The notes beneath the pieces were generated by a model, which was not told the origin of the DNA, did no database searches, and saw only the letters and a list, made by a program, of their open reading frames with translations. Source: Colimorpha sp045640985 (GTDB lineage Bacteria; Bacteroidota; Bacteroidia; Bacteroidales; P3). Taken from it: 64,000 nucleotides of DNA. The stretch lies in NCBI GenBank assembly GCA_045640985.1, contig JAZUFZ010000030.1, positions 3,341 through 67,340 of the forward strand, read 5' to 3'. Shown here one piece after another: positions 52,750 through 62,279 of the stretch. How positions within the stretch are numbered: the first letter of the stretch is position 1; every line of letters starts with the position of its first letter. The translations under genes were made by a program, and so were the position numbers.

Positions 52750-52757
52750 CAAAGATA
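52750..52757 (-). promoter_or_regulatory. -7 box of the surface-sugar operon
   Basis: TATCTTTG followed by CA on the minus strand, ~100 bp before the rfbA start. GTTG about 20 bp upstream may serve as -33. This promoter may drive genes from rfbA to comEC, since all are closely spaced. Confidence 0.65.
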
Positions 52758-52910
52758 CGAAAAATATCCGACACCGCAACTATTTTATGATTTTTTTTAA
52801 TCCAATGAATAAAAACGCCCCTCTATTCAGTCCCGTGGCGGCCTTCGTGGCCTGACCCGGACCGCAACCGTTCCAACCTTGAAATTTCCCGGATTATATT
52901 GCAGAAATCA

Positions 52911-53032
52911 GCCGGTATCTTCGGTCTATCTTTTTTTTATCTTCTTTTTATCTTTTTTCTATCTCTTATCTTTAGAAAAGGAGATAAAAAGAAGTTAATA
53001 TGGAGATAAAAAGAAGATAGAAGGGAGTTACC
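52911..53032 (-). repeat. Long 11-bp-phased palindromic repeat, copy D (inverted, one end decayed)
   Basis: The plus-strand right arm matches the others (GAGATAAAAAG, AAGTTAATATG, GAGATAAAAAG, AAGATAGAAGG, GAGTTACC). The left arm, read outward, is GAGATAGAAAA, AAGATAAAAAG, AAGATAAAAAA, AAGATAGACCG, AAGATACCGGC: the 11-bp phase is kept, but the usual GGGAGTTACC end is replaced. It lies between divergent rfbA and the nucleotidyltransferase gene. The rest of the 52651-53186 gap holds only the rfbA promoter. Confidence 0.88.
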
Positions 53033-53186
53033 CGCTATAAACCGCACAGAAACAGCAAGGAAGGTAACAGGGAAAATCGGGGCGGCAGGGATGGAGAACT
53101 TCATGAGAATAATCCATGGGTTAGGGCTGAAATAATATTTGACCACGGATGCAATATTCAGGGCTTTTCAACGTTATAGAGATTAT

Positions 53187-53927
53187 ATGAAAATACAGGC
53201 TTTTATTCCGGCGGCAGGATTGGGCACACGCCTCAAACCCCTTACCGACCAGCGCCCCAAGGCACTGGTAGAGGTGGATGGGAAACCCTTGCTGGAACTG
53301 CTGATTGAGAAGCTCTCCGCAATGGGTGCTTCGCCTATCGTGATAAACGTCCACCATTTCGGCGAACAGATTGTAGAATACATAGAATCAAGGCATTGGA
53401 ACTCCGAAATCCGCATATCGGATGAACGTGAGTTGCTGCTCGACACAGGCGGAGGACTGAAAAGGGCGGAAAAACTGCTGGAAAAAGACCTACCCGTACT
53501 GATTCACAACGTGGATGTGATTGAGCACATAAATCTGGAAGCAATGTATGCGCAACATACTGATAACAAGGACATCGCAACCCTTGCAGTGAGTGAACGC
53601 GACACCTCAAGGTATCTGCTTTTCGACCCACTCCATCACCTGACGGGATGGCATAACAGGAACACAGAAGAATATCTATGGGTAAAGGAGGCCAGAAAAG
53701 ATGCTAAACATCTTGCTTTCAGTGGTATAGCATTAGTAGAACCTCAACTGTTGGCCCTGATGCCTGAAGCCGACCGTCCCTACCCTATTATTCCCGCCTA
53801 TCTGGAGATAGCCAAACATCATACTATCAGCAGCTTCGAGCATTCTAAAGAGGACTGGCTGGACGTAGGAAAACCCGAAACATTAGCAATAGCAGCACAA
53901 AAACAAAGACTATGGAAACTTTCTTGA
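53187..53927 (+). CDS. Sugar-1-phosphate nucleotidyltransferase (MurU-like)
   Basis: 246 residues from the ATG at 53187 (MKIQAFIPAAGLGTRLKPLT); frame upstream is not protein-like. The signature AAGLGTRLKPLTDQRPKAL defines the NTP-transferase family, and VEVDGKPLLELL and VINVHHFGEQIVEYI agree with the MurNAc/GlcNAc-1-phosphate uridylyltransferase MurU branch. Such enzymes recycle cell-wall sugars or supply NDP-sugars. No AmgK kinase partner is next to it, so the substrate is uncertain. Overlaps the next gene by 16 bp. Confidence 0.85.
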   Translation: MKIQAFIPAAGLGTRLKPLTDQRPKALVEVDGKPLLELLIEKLSAMGASPIVINVHHFGEQIVEYIESRHWNSEIRISDERELLLDTGGGLKRAEKLLEKDLPVLIHNVDVIEHINLEAMYAQHTDNKDIATLAVSERDTSRYLLFDPLHHLTGWHNRNTEEYLWVKEARKDAKHLAFSGIALVEPQLLALMPEADRPYPIIPAYLEIAKHHTISSFEHSKEDWLDVGKPETLAIAAQKQRLWKLS

Positions 53928-56728
53928 AAGAAATAGCCAAAAGGCTGGAAGAAAAACACGCCGGAAACCTTGACCAGATTATGGTGGTATTCAACAACCA
54001 CCGCTCGGGTTCATTCTTCCGGAACTATTATACCGAGAAAAGCAGGAACGAGGGAAAGTCTTTCTACTACCCGAAGATTCTGGGCATTGACGACCTTGTT
54101 TCTCAACTGGGCGGACTGGAAATCATTCCAAATGAGCTTCTCCTGTTTGAACTCTTTGACATTCATCGGGAACTGGACGCGCCCGACCGGAAATATGAGA
54201 ACTTTGAAGATTTCATTTCATTCGGAGAAATGATGCTGAACGACTTCTCGGAGGTGGACCTGTATATGGTTGATGCCAAAGCGCTCTTCCTGAATCTGTT
54301 TGAACAGAAGCGGCTGGGAGAATGGGACATAGATGAGCCGAGCCTCAACCCGATGCAGAAAAAATACCTGAGTTTCTACAAATCGCTATACGACTACTAT
54401 GACAAACTTCACGCCCGACTGATGGAAAAGCGGAGGGCCTTCAGCGGAATGGCCTACCGGTATGTGGCAGAGAATATTGACAAACTGGCAGATACGCTGA
54501 AATGCGAGCATATCTACTTTGTAGGATTCAACGCCCTTTCCGAGTGCGAAAGGAAGATTATCAACACCTTCTCGCGACGTGGAAAAGGCAGTATGATTAC
54601 CGACGGAGACCCATACTATTATGATGATCCCAACCAGGAAGCAGGATATTTCCTGAGAAAGCATAAAGATGACTCAACCGAAAAGAAGGAATACAAGTCC
54701 CATTTCGAAGAAAAAAAAGATGTGAAGATTGTCAGTTGTCCGGAAAACGTGCTGCAGACCAAATATGCGGGCGAAATTCTGAACAATATGCTGCAAGCGA
54801 AGGACAATCATAACGTACTTGAAAGCACATCTATAGTACTGGCTGACGAAACGCTGCTGCCCGCCATGCTCAATTCTTTGCCCAAAGGGGTAAATGCTGC
54901 CAACATCACTATGGGTATGGCATACATCTACAGCGACATACATGCGCTTGTAGCGAAACTGTTCAGTCTCTATGCCCGCAGCCGTCAGACACGGTTCTAC
55001 CACACCGACATTCTGGAAGTACTTTCAGACAACATTGTGGGAAAGCTTCTGAAAACAAGAGGAGTACGTTCCAAAATCAAGGACTACCAGATTCAGAAAC
55101 ATGCCATCACAATGGATGCAGCAGAATTGCGAACGATGGCAGAAGCGGAGGAAATCAACCTTGAAAGTGTTTCCTATCTATTTGAGGAAGGGGAACTGGG
55201 AGTAGATGAATTCCTGGCAATCCTGGAGCGGCTGACGGAAGACTTGAAACAGGCAGACGTTCTGGCGGAAACCCCGAAGGAATCGGAGTCGTTGAATTGC
55301 CTTTCTGAACTGGTTCAGTATTTCAAGGAACTGCAAGCCCAATACCATTATATCACAAGCCTCAATACCCTCCAGAAGATTTACAGCCGACTGGCATCAC
55401 GGAGAAACATCTCATTTAAAGGAAACCCGATGGCAGGATTGCAGATACTGGGTGTGCTGGAGACCCGAAACCTCGACTTTGAAAAGGTTATTATGCTTTC
55501 GGTAAATGAGGGGCTGCTGCCGTCAGGGAAGAAGGACAACACGCTGATTCCAATGAGTTTGAAACGGGAATTCCGACTGCCCACATATATAGAGAAAGAT
55601 GCCGTATATGCCTATCATTTCTTCCGATTCCTGCAACGGGCAAAAGATATTTATCTGATCTACAGCACAGATGCCTCCGGCATGGGGAAAGGAGAACGAA
55701 GCCGGTTTATCATGCAGCTGAAGGACGAACTGGCGGAACGCTATCCGGAACATATCAACGTGGAGGAGATTACTGTAACCGTGGAAAACGAAGCTGTTGA
55801 AAGTCCGTTTATATCAGAGGTACAGAAAGAAGAATGGATGATGAAACGGCTTTCGGAAATTGCGGAAAAAGGATTCTCGCCGTCTGCCCTTAACACCTAT
55901 CTGGACTGCCCGCTGAATTTCTATTACCAGAAAATTGCCCGTATAGACAACGATGAGGAACTTTCGGATGAGATGGATGACAGCGAACTTGGTACTTGCA
56001 TACACAAGATACTTGAGGACATCTACAGACCTACCATAGGGAAACCGCTGGAGAAGGCTTACCTGAAAGAAGTACTTGGTGAGTATGAATCTCTGGTAGA
56101 TAAATACTTTGAAGAAACCATCTGGAAAGGAGAAAGCCACGAAGGCAAGAACTATTTCCTGAACGCTGTGGCTAAGATTCAGATAAAGAACCGACTGGAG
56201 AAAGACCTTTCCCTGCTGGAATCAGGGAAAAGCCTCACCATTAAGATGGTGGAACAGAACATGGAAGCCTCGCTGAAAAATGCGGTAAAGATACAGGGAA
56301 CCACAGACCGCGTGGACTGCATTGACGGAAAGGAAACCCGTGTCGTGGATTACAAAACCGGAAATGTAGATGAAAAAAAGGAACTGCAAGTGGTGGGCCT
56401 GACCAACGGACTGGAGAAGATACCGGGAAAATGGTTTCAGCTGGCGACCTACGCCTGGCTCTACCAGAAAGAAAACGGCACAACTTCTGTAACTTCGGGT
56501 ATCATGCCACTCCGAAAACTAAACCAGGACTTTCTGAAAGCCATGACGGACGGGAAAGACTATTTTGAAGGAAAGGATTTTGAAAACATAGAGCAACTGC
56601 TGACCCAAATTACCACGGAAATCATGGACAAAAATATCCCATTCCGTGCGAATCCGAAATCCAACAGCTGTATTTATTGCCCCCTGGTAGAGTCCTGCCA
56701 GCCGGACGCCAAGAAAAAAAAGTTTTGA
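53912..56728 (+). CDS. AddB-like PD-(D/E)XK nuclease/helicase-fold protein
   Basis: 938 residues. A degenerate helicase-like N-terminal half (FNNHRSGSFFRNYY where a P-loop would sit, so no clear ATPase) and a C-terminal nuclease: SALNTYLDCPLNFYY (first cysteine), LGTCIHKILEDIYRP, TRVVDYKTGN (the D-x-K catalytic pair) and CIYCPLVESC, giving the four cysteines of an iron-sulfur cluster that locks the AddB nuclease. AddAB resects DNA ends for recombination. The AddA partner, often adjacent in other genomes, is not here: the next gene is a lipoprotein. Confidence 0.85.
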   Translation: METFLKEIAKRLEEKHAGNLDQIMVVFNNHRSGSFFRNYYTEKSRNEGKSFYYPKILGIDDLVSQLGGLEIIPNELLLFELFDIHRELDAPDRKYENFEDFISFGEMMLNDFSEVDLYMVDAKALFLNLFEQKRLGEWDIDEPSLNPMQKKYLSFYKSLYDYYDKLHARLMEKRRAFSGMAYRYVAENIDKLADTLKCEHIYFVGFNALSECERKIINTFSRRGKGSMITDGDPYYYDDPNQEAGYFLRKHKDDSTEKKEYKSHFEEKKDVKIVSCPENVLQTKYAGEILNNMLQAKDNHNVLESTSIVLADETLLPAMLNSLPKGVNAANITMGMAYIYSDIHALVAKLFSLYARSRQTRFYHTDILEVLSDNIVGKLLKTRGVRSKIKDYQIQKHAITMDAAELRTMAEAEEINLESVSYLFEEGELGVDEFLAILERLTEDLKQADVLAETPKESESLNCLSELVQYFKELQAQYHYITSLNTLQKIYSRLASRRNISFKGNPMAGLQILGVLETRNLDFEKVIMLSVNEGLLPSGKKDNTLIPMSLKREFRLPTYIEKDAVYAYHFFRFLQRAKDIYLIYSTDASGMGKGERSRFIMQLKDELAERYPEHINVEEITVTVENEAVESPFISEVQKEEWMMKRLSEIAEKGFSPSALNTYLDCPLNFYYQKIARIDNDEELSDEMDDSELGTCIHKILEDIYRPTIGKPLEKAYLKEVLGEYESLVDKYFEETIWKGESHEGKNYFLNAVAKIQIKNRLEKDLSLLESGKSLTIKMVEQNMEASLKNAVKIQGTTDRVDCIDGKETRVVDYKTGNVDEKKELQVVGLTNGLEKIPGKWFQLATYAWLYQKENGTTSVTSGIMPLRKLNQDFLKAMTDGKDYFEGKDFENIEQLLTQITTEIMDKNIPFRANPKSNSCIYCPLVESCQPDAKKKKF

Positions 56729-56757
56729 AAATAATGTAACATATAAAAAATAATTCG

Positions 56758-56765
56758 TATATTTG
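56758..56765 (+). promoter_or_regulatory. -7 box of the OmpA/TPR lipoprotein gene
   Basis: TATATTTG followed by CA, giving a leader of ~125 bases before the ATG at 56899. No clear -33 element at the right distance. Confidence 0.6.
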
Positions 56766-56898
56766 CACGTTCAAAATACACATTTTAACTACCAGAAAGG
56801 CAGAAGAGAAATGTGTATATAATTGTAAATAAGCGAATAAGTAAACACAAAAATAAAATAAGCGTCGGGCGACCGACATAAAAAAAGCAATATTCTAT

Positions 56899-58725
56899 AT
56901 GAAAAAAGTACTATTTACCATGGTTATCGTGTCAGTTTTGCTGACTGGATGTAGTGGACTTTCTAAGATGAAAAGAAAGAGTGCCAATGTGCGTATTCAG
57001 GCCAATCCCAACCCAGTAGAGACCATGGATGATAAAGTGGTGGTTAATTTCACAGGTATGATACCTGAGAAATATTTCGCCAAGAATGTAGCTGTATATG
57101 TACAACCTCAGTTTGAGTGGGAAGGCGGCGTAGTACTGCTTGAACCCATGACGCTGAAAGGCGAAAATGTAACCGGCGACGGAACTACCATCAACTACCA
57201 GAATGGCGGCCGCTTTACCTACAAGGACAACTTCAACTTCAAGGAAGGCATGGAAACAGGACGCGTGACCCTGACTCCTATCGGATACAAGGCTTCCACC
57301 ACCGACGAATTTGCCAACTATCCTGAAGAAATCATCCAGAACCACAAGGGTGTAGAATTTCCTACCGTACTGATTTCTGACGGTGTAAACAACACCTCCT
57401 CTTGGGTAAATATCCGTGGTAACATTTCCATCGCCCCTATCAACTACAACAAGGCTCAGGGAGTTGTAGAAACAGCAGATATCTACTTCGAGAACGGCGG
57501 ATCAAAACTGGATTGGAATTTCAGTATGAACCGTAGATTTGACGCACAATACACCGTCAATGACCTGAAACGCATCATGCTGGAAAACGGACTTCCCAAA
57601 CAGATCAACATCACCGGATGGGCATCCCCTGAAGGTGAAGAGACCAACAACGTGGGTGTTTCCAAGAATCGTGCCGATGTGGCTACCCAGCAGCTGCACC
57701 GCGTATTGGATGACGTGCTCACTACCATGGCAAAACGTGCTAAGGTATCTCCACAGAATATTGAATACTACAAATATAACCTCATGAAACAGGTGGTTAT
57801 CACTACCCGTGCAGCAGGTGAAGACTGGGTTCATTTCATTCTGATGGTTCAACAGAGCGAAATCCAGGAGAAAAACGCCATCGTGAATATCGTGGAAACC
57901 CAGCAAAACCTCATCAAGCGCGAGCAGATGATCAAGAATATGTCTGAGACCTATACCGAACTCAGGGATGACATCTTCCCCAACCTCCGCCGTGCACAGA
58001 TTGCCCTTTACTATTCTGAAGCCCGCAAGAGCGATGCTGAACTCTCAAAACAGGCTTCCCTGAATCCTGCAAAACTCAGTTTCGACGAACTGATGTATGC
58101 AGCTTATATCAACTACAACTACGACACCAAGATGAAATACTACAAATGGGCCACCGAAAACCACAGCGCCGAATGGGCAGCATGGAACAATGCCGGTGCC
58201 ATCGCATTCTATCTTGATGACTATGATGAGGCTGAACGCTATCTGAACGTAGCCCGCGAAATGAATCCTCACAATCCTGACGTTCTCAACAATACAGGTC
58301 TGCTCTGCCTTGCCCGCAAGGACTACGCACTGGCTAAATACTACTTTGAAGAGGCACAGAAACAGGGAAGTAACGATGCTGCTGCCAACATTCCTATCCT
58401 TAACCTGAAGAAAGGAAATTATGAAGATGCTGCCAAAAACCTCAAGGCAAGTGCATGCAGCTTCAACTTGGCATTCTGTCAGTTGATGAACGATGAAACC
58501 AACAACTGTATCCGTACGTTGGATTGCTGTCTGGACCAGAATGAAGAGGTAAACTACCTGAGAGCTGTTGCATTTGCTCGTCTGGGCGACCAGAACAGCT
58601 GCTACCACAACCTTCAAGCCGCCATCGACCAGAATGCTGAACTCAAACGCAGAGCTGCGGTTGATACCGAATTCAAAGCTTACTGGGATGACGAAGAATT
58701 CAAACTGATGGTGAAACTGTACTAA
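56899..58725 (+). CDS. Lipoprotein with OmpA-like domain and TPR repeats
   Basis: 608 residues. Lipoprotein signal with VSVLLTGCSG (Cys19). A beta-rich region (~25-200) is followed by an OmpA-like peptidoglycan-binding segment (~195-300: ADIYFENGGSKLDWNF, NITGWASPEGEETNN, SKNRADVATQQL), then helical TPR units (~400-590: AWNNAGAIAFYLDDYDEAER, NPDVLNNTGLLCLARKDYAL). It likely links the outer membrane to the cell wall and offers a protein-binding surface. A similar build is found in envelope proteins of Bacteroidetes, but no exact function is known to me. Ended by the terminator at 58747. Confidence 0.85.
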   Translation: MKKVLFTMVIVSVLLTGCSGLSKMKRKSANVRIQANPNPVETMDDKVVVNFTGMIPEKYFAKNVAVYVQPQFEWEGGVVLLEPMTLKGENVTGDGTTINYQNGGRFTYKDNFNFKEGMETGRVTLTPIGYKASTTDEFANYPEEIIQNHKGVEFPTVLISDGVNNTSSWVNIRGNISIAPINYNKAQGVVETADIYFENGGSKLDWNFSMNRRFDAQYTVNDLKRIMLENGLPKQINITGWASPEGEETNNVGVSKNRADVATQQLHRVLDDVLTTMAKRAKVSPQNIEYYKYNLMKQVVITTRAAGEDWVHFILMVQQSEIQEKNAIVNIVETQQNLIKREQMIKNMSETYTELRDDIFPNLRRAQIALYYSEARKSDAELSKQASLNPAKLSFDELMYAAYINYNYDTKMKYYKWATENHSAEWAAWNNAGAIAFYLDDYDEAERYLNVAREMNPHNPDVLNNTGLLCLARKDYALAKYYFEEAQKQGSNDAAANIPILNLKKGNYEDAAKNLKASACSFNLAFCQLMNDETNNCIRTLDCCLDQNEEVNYLRAVAFARLGDQNSCYHNLQAAIDQNAELKRRAAVDTEFKAYWDDEEFKLMVKLY

Positions 58726-58746
58726 TCAAAATACTATCAAACTATA

Positions 58747-58786
58747 AGGAATGTAGATTGAAAGGTCTGCATTCCTTTATTTTTCT
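58747..58786 (+). terminator. Terminator between the lipoprotein gene and pssA
   Basis: AGGAATGTAGA (58747-58757) and TCTGCATTCCT (58766-58776) form an 11-bp stem with one G-U pair, followed by TTATTTTT. Confidence 0.85.
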
Positions 58787-58798
58787 AACAGAAACAAC

Positions 58799-59515
58799 AT
58801 GAAAAAACAGATACCCAACCTTATCACACTCTGTAACCTACTATGTGGAGTACTCTCTGTATGGAGTGCCACCAGCGATACTCCTGTGCTGGGAATGCCA
58901 CCGCTGACTGCTGCCGCCGGATTCATTATGTTAGGCATCTTCTTTGACTTCTTTGACGGTATGACAGCCCGCCTCCTTGGAGTGGCTTCTCCTGTGGGCA
59001 AAGAACTTGATTCACTCGCCGATGTAATCACCTCTGGAATTGCTCCAGCATTTATCCTATTTTATATATTGGTAGGGCATCCTATGGTATGGCTCAAATT
59101 TATAGCCTTTCTCATCCCAGCATTTGCCGCTTACCGTCTGGCAAAGTTCAATCTCGACGAACGGCAGCATCACAGTTTCTTAGGTCTCCCTGCCCCTGCA
59201 AATGCTTTAATATGGGCAGGATTAGGCATCTGCTATGACATGAACACTCCCGCCGTATTTGAAGGCTCCTGGCTGATTATCTGGGCGATTCTGTCTCTGA
59301 TTACCGGATTCCTCATGATCAGCGAAATGCCGATGTTCTCCCTGAAATTCAATTTCCGGAAGATGGATTGGAAAACCAACAAGACTCAATACTGCTTCCT
59401 CATAGGATGCCTGATACTTATCCTTATATTCAGAATATTCGCACTTCCTCTGATTATCCTGTGGTATGCCATCATGTCCAGACTCTGCTGCAGAAAGGAG
59501 GAAAGCCATGAGTAA
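58799..59515 (+). CDS. pssA: CDP-diacylglycerol-serine O-phosphatidyltransferase
   Basis: 238 residues, about seven hydrophobic helices. The CDP-alcohol phosphotransferase signature DGMTARLLGVASPVGKELDS followed by LAD (D-G-x2-A-R-x8-G-x3-D-x3-D) is complete. The serine-type PssA branch is supported by the N-terminal IPNLITLCNLLCG. It makes phosphatidylserine, the precursor of phosphatidylethanolamine, at the inner membrane. It overlaps queA by 8 bp. Confidence 0.92.
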   Translation: MKKQIPNLITLCNLLCGVLSVWSATSDTPVLGMPPLTAAAGFIMLGIFFDFFDGMTARLLGVASPVGKELDSLADVITSGIAPAFILFYILVGHPMVWLKFIAFLIPAFAAYRLAKFNLDERQHHSFLGLPAPANALIWAGLGICYDMNTPAVFEGSWLIIWAILSLITGFLMISEMPMFSLKFNFRKMDWKTNKTQYCFLIGCLILILIFRIFALPLIILWYAIMSRLCCRKEESHE

Positions 59516-60719
59516 TCCTCAGAATATAGAAATTGCCGCCTACGACTATCCCCTGCCCAATGAACGAATTGCCAAATTTCCACTTGAACAGCGCGACCAT
59601 TCCAAACTCCTGATCTACCGCAACGATCAGATTTCCGAATCACAGTTTTTCCATATCCCGGAACTGCTGCCTTCCAAAACACTTCTGGTGATGAACAACA
59701 CCAAGGTAATCCATGCCCGCCTGTTCTTCCGGAAAGAGACTGGTTCCACTATTGAGGTTTTCTGCCTCGAACCCTGGAAGATGCCCGTAGCGCAGTCCTT
59801 TGAAGAACGCAAGGCCTGCACCTGGATGTGTTTTATCGGAAACAACAAGAAATGGAAAGAAAATCCCCTCTCCCGCATCATCACCATCAACGGAAAGGAG
59901 GAGACCCTCACAGCCACCCGCAAAGAAGCGGTTGGGAATGCCTGGGTTGTTGATTTCCAATGGACCGGAGAGCATAGCTTTGCCGAAGTAATTGAACAGG
60001 CAGGAGTCATTCCTCTGCCACCATATCTCCACCGAGAAGCTGAGCAAAGCGACAACGAACGCTATCAGACAGTATATGCTGAACATCAAGGTTCTGTGGC
60101 AGCACCTACAGCAGGCCTGCACTTTACACCTGAAGTATTTGAACATCTGGAACAAAAAGGTATTGAAACCGAATTTGTAACCCTTCATGTAGGGGCAGGC
60201 ACTTTCAAGCCTGTCAGCACCATCACGATAGGCGAACATGAGATGCATGTGGAAAAAGTGGAGATCAGCCGCGACAATATCGAGCAGATTCTCCAACATG
60301 CAGGCCAGCCCATTATCCCTGTTGGCACTACCACCGTCAGGACGCTTGAATCTCTATATTGGTTCGGGGTAAAATTGTCTCAGGATAAAAACCTTCCGAT
60401 GATGCACGTCGAGCAATGGGATCCCTATCAGCTGGAGGCCTTGAATATTCCCCTGACTGAAAGTTATCATAACGTACTTGAATGGATGGAGTCCCGCGAC
60501 ATTTTCCTTCTGGAAGGTGAAACCCGACTGATGATTGCGCCCGGTTATCATTACCATGTAATCAACGGACTTATTACGAACTTTCACCAGCCCAAAAGTA
60601 CGCTGCTGCTACTGGTATCAGCACTTATTGGCGACCGTTGGAAAGACTGCTACCGGTATGCTCTGGAACATGATTTCAGATTCCTCAGCTATGGCGACAG
60701 CTGTCTGTTCTTACCTTAG
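59508..60719 (+). CDS. queA: S-adenosylmethionine:tRNA ribosyltransferase-isomerase
   Basis: 403 residues from the ATG at 59508, which has AGGAGG at 59496, a rare Shine-Dalgarno match here. QueA landmarks: YDYPLPNERIAKFPLEQRDH, SVAAPTAGLHFTPEVFEHL, VTLHVGAGTFKPV, and TNFHQPKSTLLLLVSALIG. It transfers the ribosyl part of SAM to preQ1-modified tRNA, the second-last step of queuosine synthesis. The protein is longer than the ~350-residue E. coli form, owing to an insertion around residues 70-130, as in other Bacteroidetes. Confidence 0.95.
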   Translation: MSNPQNIEIAAYDYPLPNERIAKFPLEQRDHSKLLIYRNDQISESQFFHIPELLPSKTLLVMNNTKVIHARLFFRKETGSTIEVFCLEPWKMPVAQSFEERKACTWMCFIGNNKKWKENPLSRIITINGKEETLTATRKEAVGNAWVVDFQWTGEHSFAEVIEQAGVIPLPPYLHREAEQSDNERYQTVYAEHQGSVAAPTAGLHFTPEVFEHLEQKGIETEFVTLHVGAGTFKPVSTITIGEHEMHVEKVEISRDNIEQILQHAGQPIIPVGTTTVRTLESLYWFGVKLSQDKNLPMMHVEQWDPYQLEALNIPLTESYHNVLEWMESRDIFLLEGETRLMIAPGYHYHVINGLITNFHQPKSTLLLLVSALIGDRWKDCYRYALEHDFRFLSYGDSCLFLP

Positions 60720-60723
60720 GAAT

Positions 60724-61431
60724 ATGCGATTGCCCAAGTTCACCCTCTTCAAAGACCTTTTCCGGCTGGTTTATCCGGCTTGTTGCTGTTGTTGTGGAGA
60801 ACTTCTGGTCGGAGACGAGCAAGACATCTGCAACACCTGTCTGCTTTCCACCCCTGGGGCTCATGACGTAACATCCTCTGATAATCTGATAGAAATCAAA
60901 TTCTCAGGCAGAATTCCTATAGAAGCCGGAGGGACCCTCTTTATCTTTGAACAGGGCAATACAACCCAGACCATCCTGCATAACATCAAATACAAAGGCA
61001 ACACACGACTGGCTGTTCACATGGGAATGCTCCTGGGTGAGGAACTTATGAAAAGTGGAAGATTCAACACCATCGATTATATCATACCCGTTCCGCTACA
61101 TCGGATAAGACTTTGGACACGAGGCTACAATCAAAGCCAGCAAATCTGCAGAGGCATCGCCCGAAAACTCCAGAAACCAGTAGTAACCAACCTCCTGTAC
61201 AGAAAACGATACACTCAGACCCAAACCCACAAAGACCGCCAGGAACGCCTGGAGAATATGCGGGACGTTTTCGGCGTAAAGCATCCCGCCCAACTGGAGA
61301 ACAAACACATACTCCTGGTAGATGACATCATTACCACAGGGGCTACCATGGACTCTTGCTACCAGACTCTCAAAACCATTCCAGGACTCAAAATCAGCAT
61401 CGCATCACTTGCCTCCACCGCCAAAATGTAA
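60724..61431 (+). CDS. comF: ComF-family phosphoribosyltransferase-like protein
   Basis: 235 residues from the ATG at 60724, four bases after the queA stop. An N-terminal zinc-finger-like cluster (CCCCCGELLVGDEQDICNTC) precedes a type I phosphoribosyltransferase fold with the PRPP loop ILLVDDIITTGATMDSC and the ComF-typical IPVPLHRIRLWTRGYNQSQ. In naturally competent bacteria ComF is needed for DNA uptake, perhaps at the membrane with ComEC; the biochemical role is not settled. Confidence 0.9.
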   Translation: MRLPKFTLFKDLFRLVYPACCCCCGELLVGDEQDICNTCLLSTPGAHDVTSSDNLIEIKFSGRIPIEAGGTLFIFEQGNTTQTILHNIKYKGNTRLAVHMGMLLGEELMKSGRFNTIDYIIPVPLHRIRLWTRGYNQSQQICRGIARKLQKPVVTNLLYRKRYTQTQTHKDRQERLENMRDVFGVKHPAQLENKHILLVDDIITTGATMDSCYQTLKTIPGLKISIASLASTAKM

Positions 61432-61447
61432 AAAAATTGAGAAAAGA

Positions 61448-61479
61448 TTTCGTTATATGAGTTTTTTTTCTTAATTTCG
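61448..61479 (+). promoter_or_regulatory. Possible promoter of pyrH-frr-birA
   Basis: TTTCG at 61448 and TAATTTCG at 61472-61479, 19 bp apart, resemble the -33/-7 consensus with one change in the -7 box. The leader is ~65 bases. Confidence 0.45.
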
Positions 61480-61548
61480 TTGGTTGAAATATCAGTACAA
61501 GACTCACAAAACACTATATAAATCAATTGATTATTAAAAATACACACT

Positions 61549-62253
61549 ATGAAATATAACCGAGTATTGCTAAAATTAAGCGGTGAATCGCTTATGGGTT
61601 CCCAAAGTTATGGCATTTCTCCCGAAATGTTGGAACAATATGCCAAGGACATCAAGACCGCCGTTGAAAAGGGCGTGGAAGTTGCTATCGTTATCGGAGG
61701 CGGCAACATCTTCCGTGGGCTCAGCGGGGCTGCCAAAGGCATGGACCGCGTACAGGGCGATTATATGGGTATGATGGCAACCCTGATCAATAGCATGGCC
61801 CTTCAAGCAGAACTTGAAAAGCAGGGACTCCGCACCGAACTACTCTCCGGTCTTGCCATTGAACCTATCTGCAAGGAGATGAGCCGTCGCCGTGCCATTG
61901 AAGCTATGCAGGATGGAAAAGTAGTCATCATCGGTGGAGGTACCGGCAACCCTTATTTCACCACCGACACAGCCTCAGCGCTCCGCGCCATTGAGATCAA
62001 AGCCGATGCCATTCTCAAAGGCACCCGTGTGGATGGTATCTATACTGCCGACCCGGAGAAAGACCCTACCGCGACAAAATACGAGCATCTCACCTTTGAA
62101 GAAGCCCTTACCAAACGTCTCAAGGTCATGGATCTCACCGCCTTTGCACTCTGTGAGGAGAACAACCTTCCCATTTATGTTTTCGATATGAACCAGCCAG
62201 GAAACCTCCTCCGCGTCGTTGAAGGTGAGAATATCGGAACCGAAGTAAAATAA
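61549..62253 (+). CDS. pyrH: UMP kinase
   Basis: 234 residues, usual length. LLKLSGESLMG at the N-terminus, VIGGGNIFRG in the nucleotide loop, and GGGTGNPYFTTDTASALRA are PyrH hallmarks, as is KGTRVDGIYTADPEKDP. It phosphorylates UMP to UDP and is a hexameric, GTP- and UTP-controlled cytoplasmic enzyme. It lies 26 bp before frr, the common bacterial order, although tsf is not upstream here. Confidence 0.97.
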   Translation: MKYNRVLLKLSGESLMGSQSYGISPEMLEQYAKDIKTAVEKGVEVAIVIGGGNIFRGLSGAAKGMDRVQGDYMGMMATLINSMALQAELEKQGLRTELLSGLAIEPICKEMSRRRAIEAMQDGKVVIIGGGTGNPYFTTDTASALRAIEIKADAILKGTRVDGIYTADPEKDPTATKYEHLTFEEALTKRLKVMDLTAFALCEENNLPIYVFDMNQPGNLLRVVEGENIGTEVK

Positions 62254-62279
62254 GATAATAATATATAATACGAAATACT

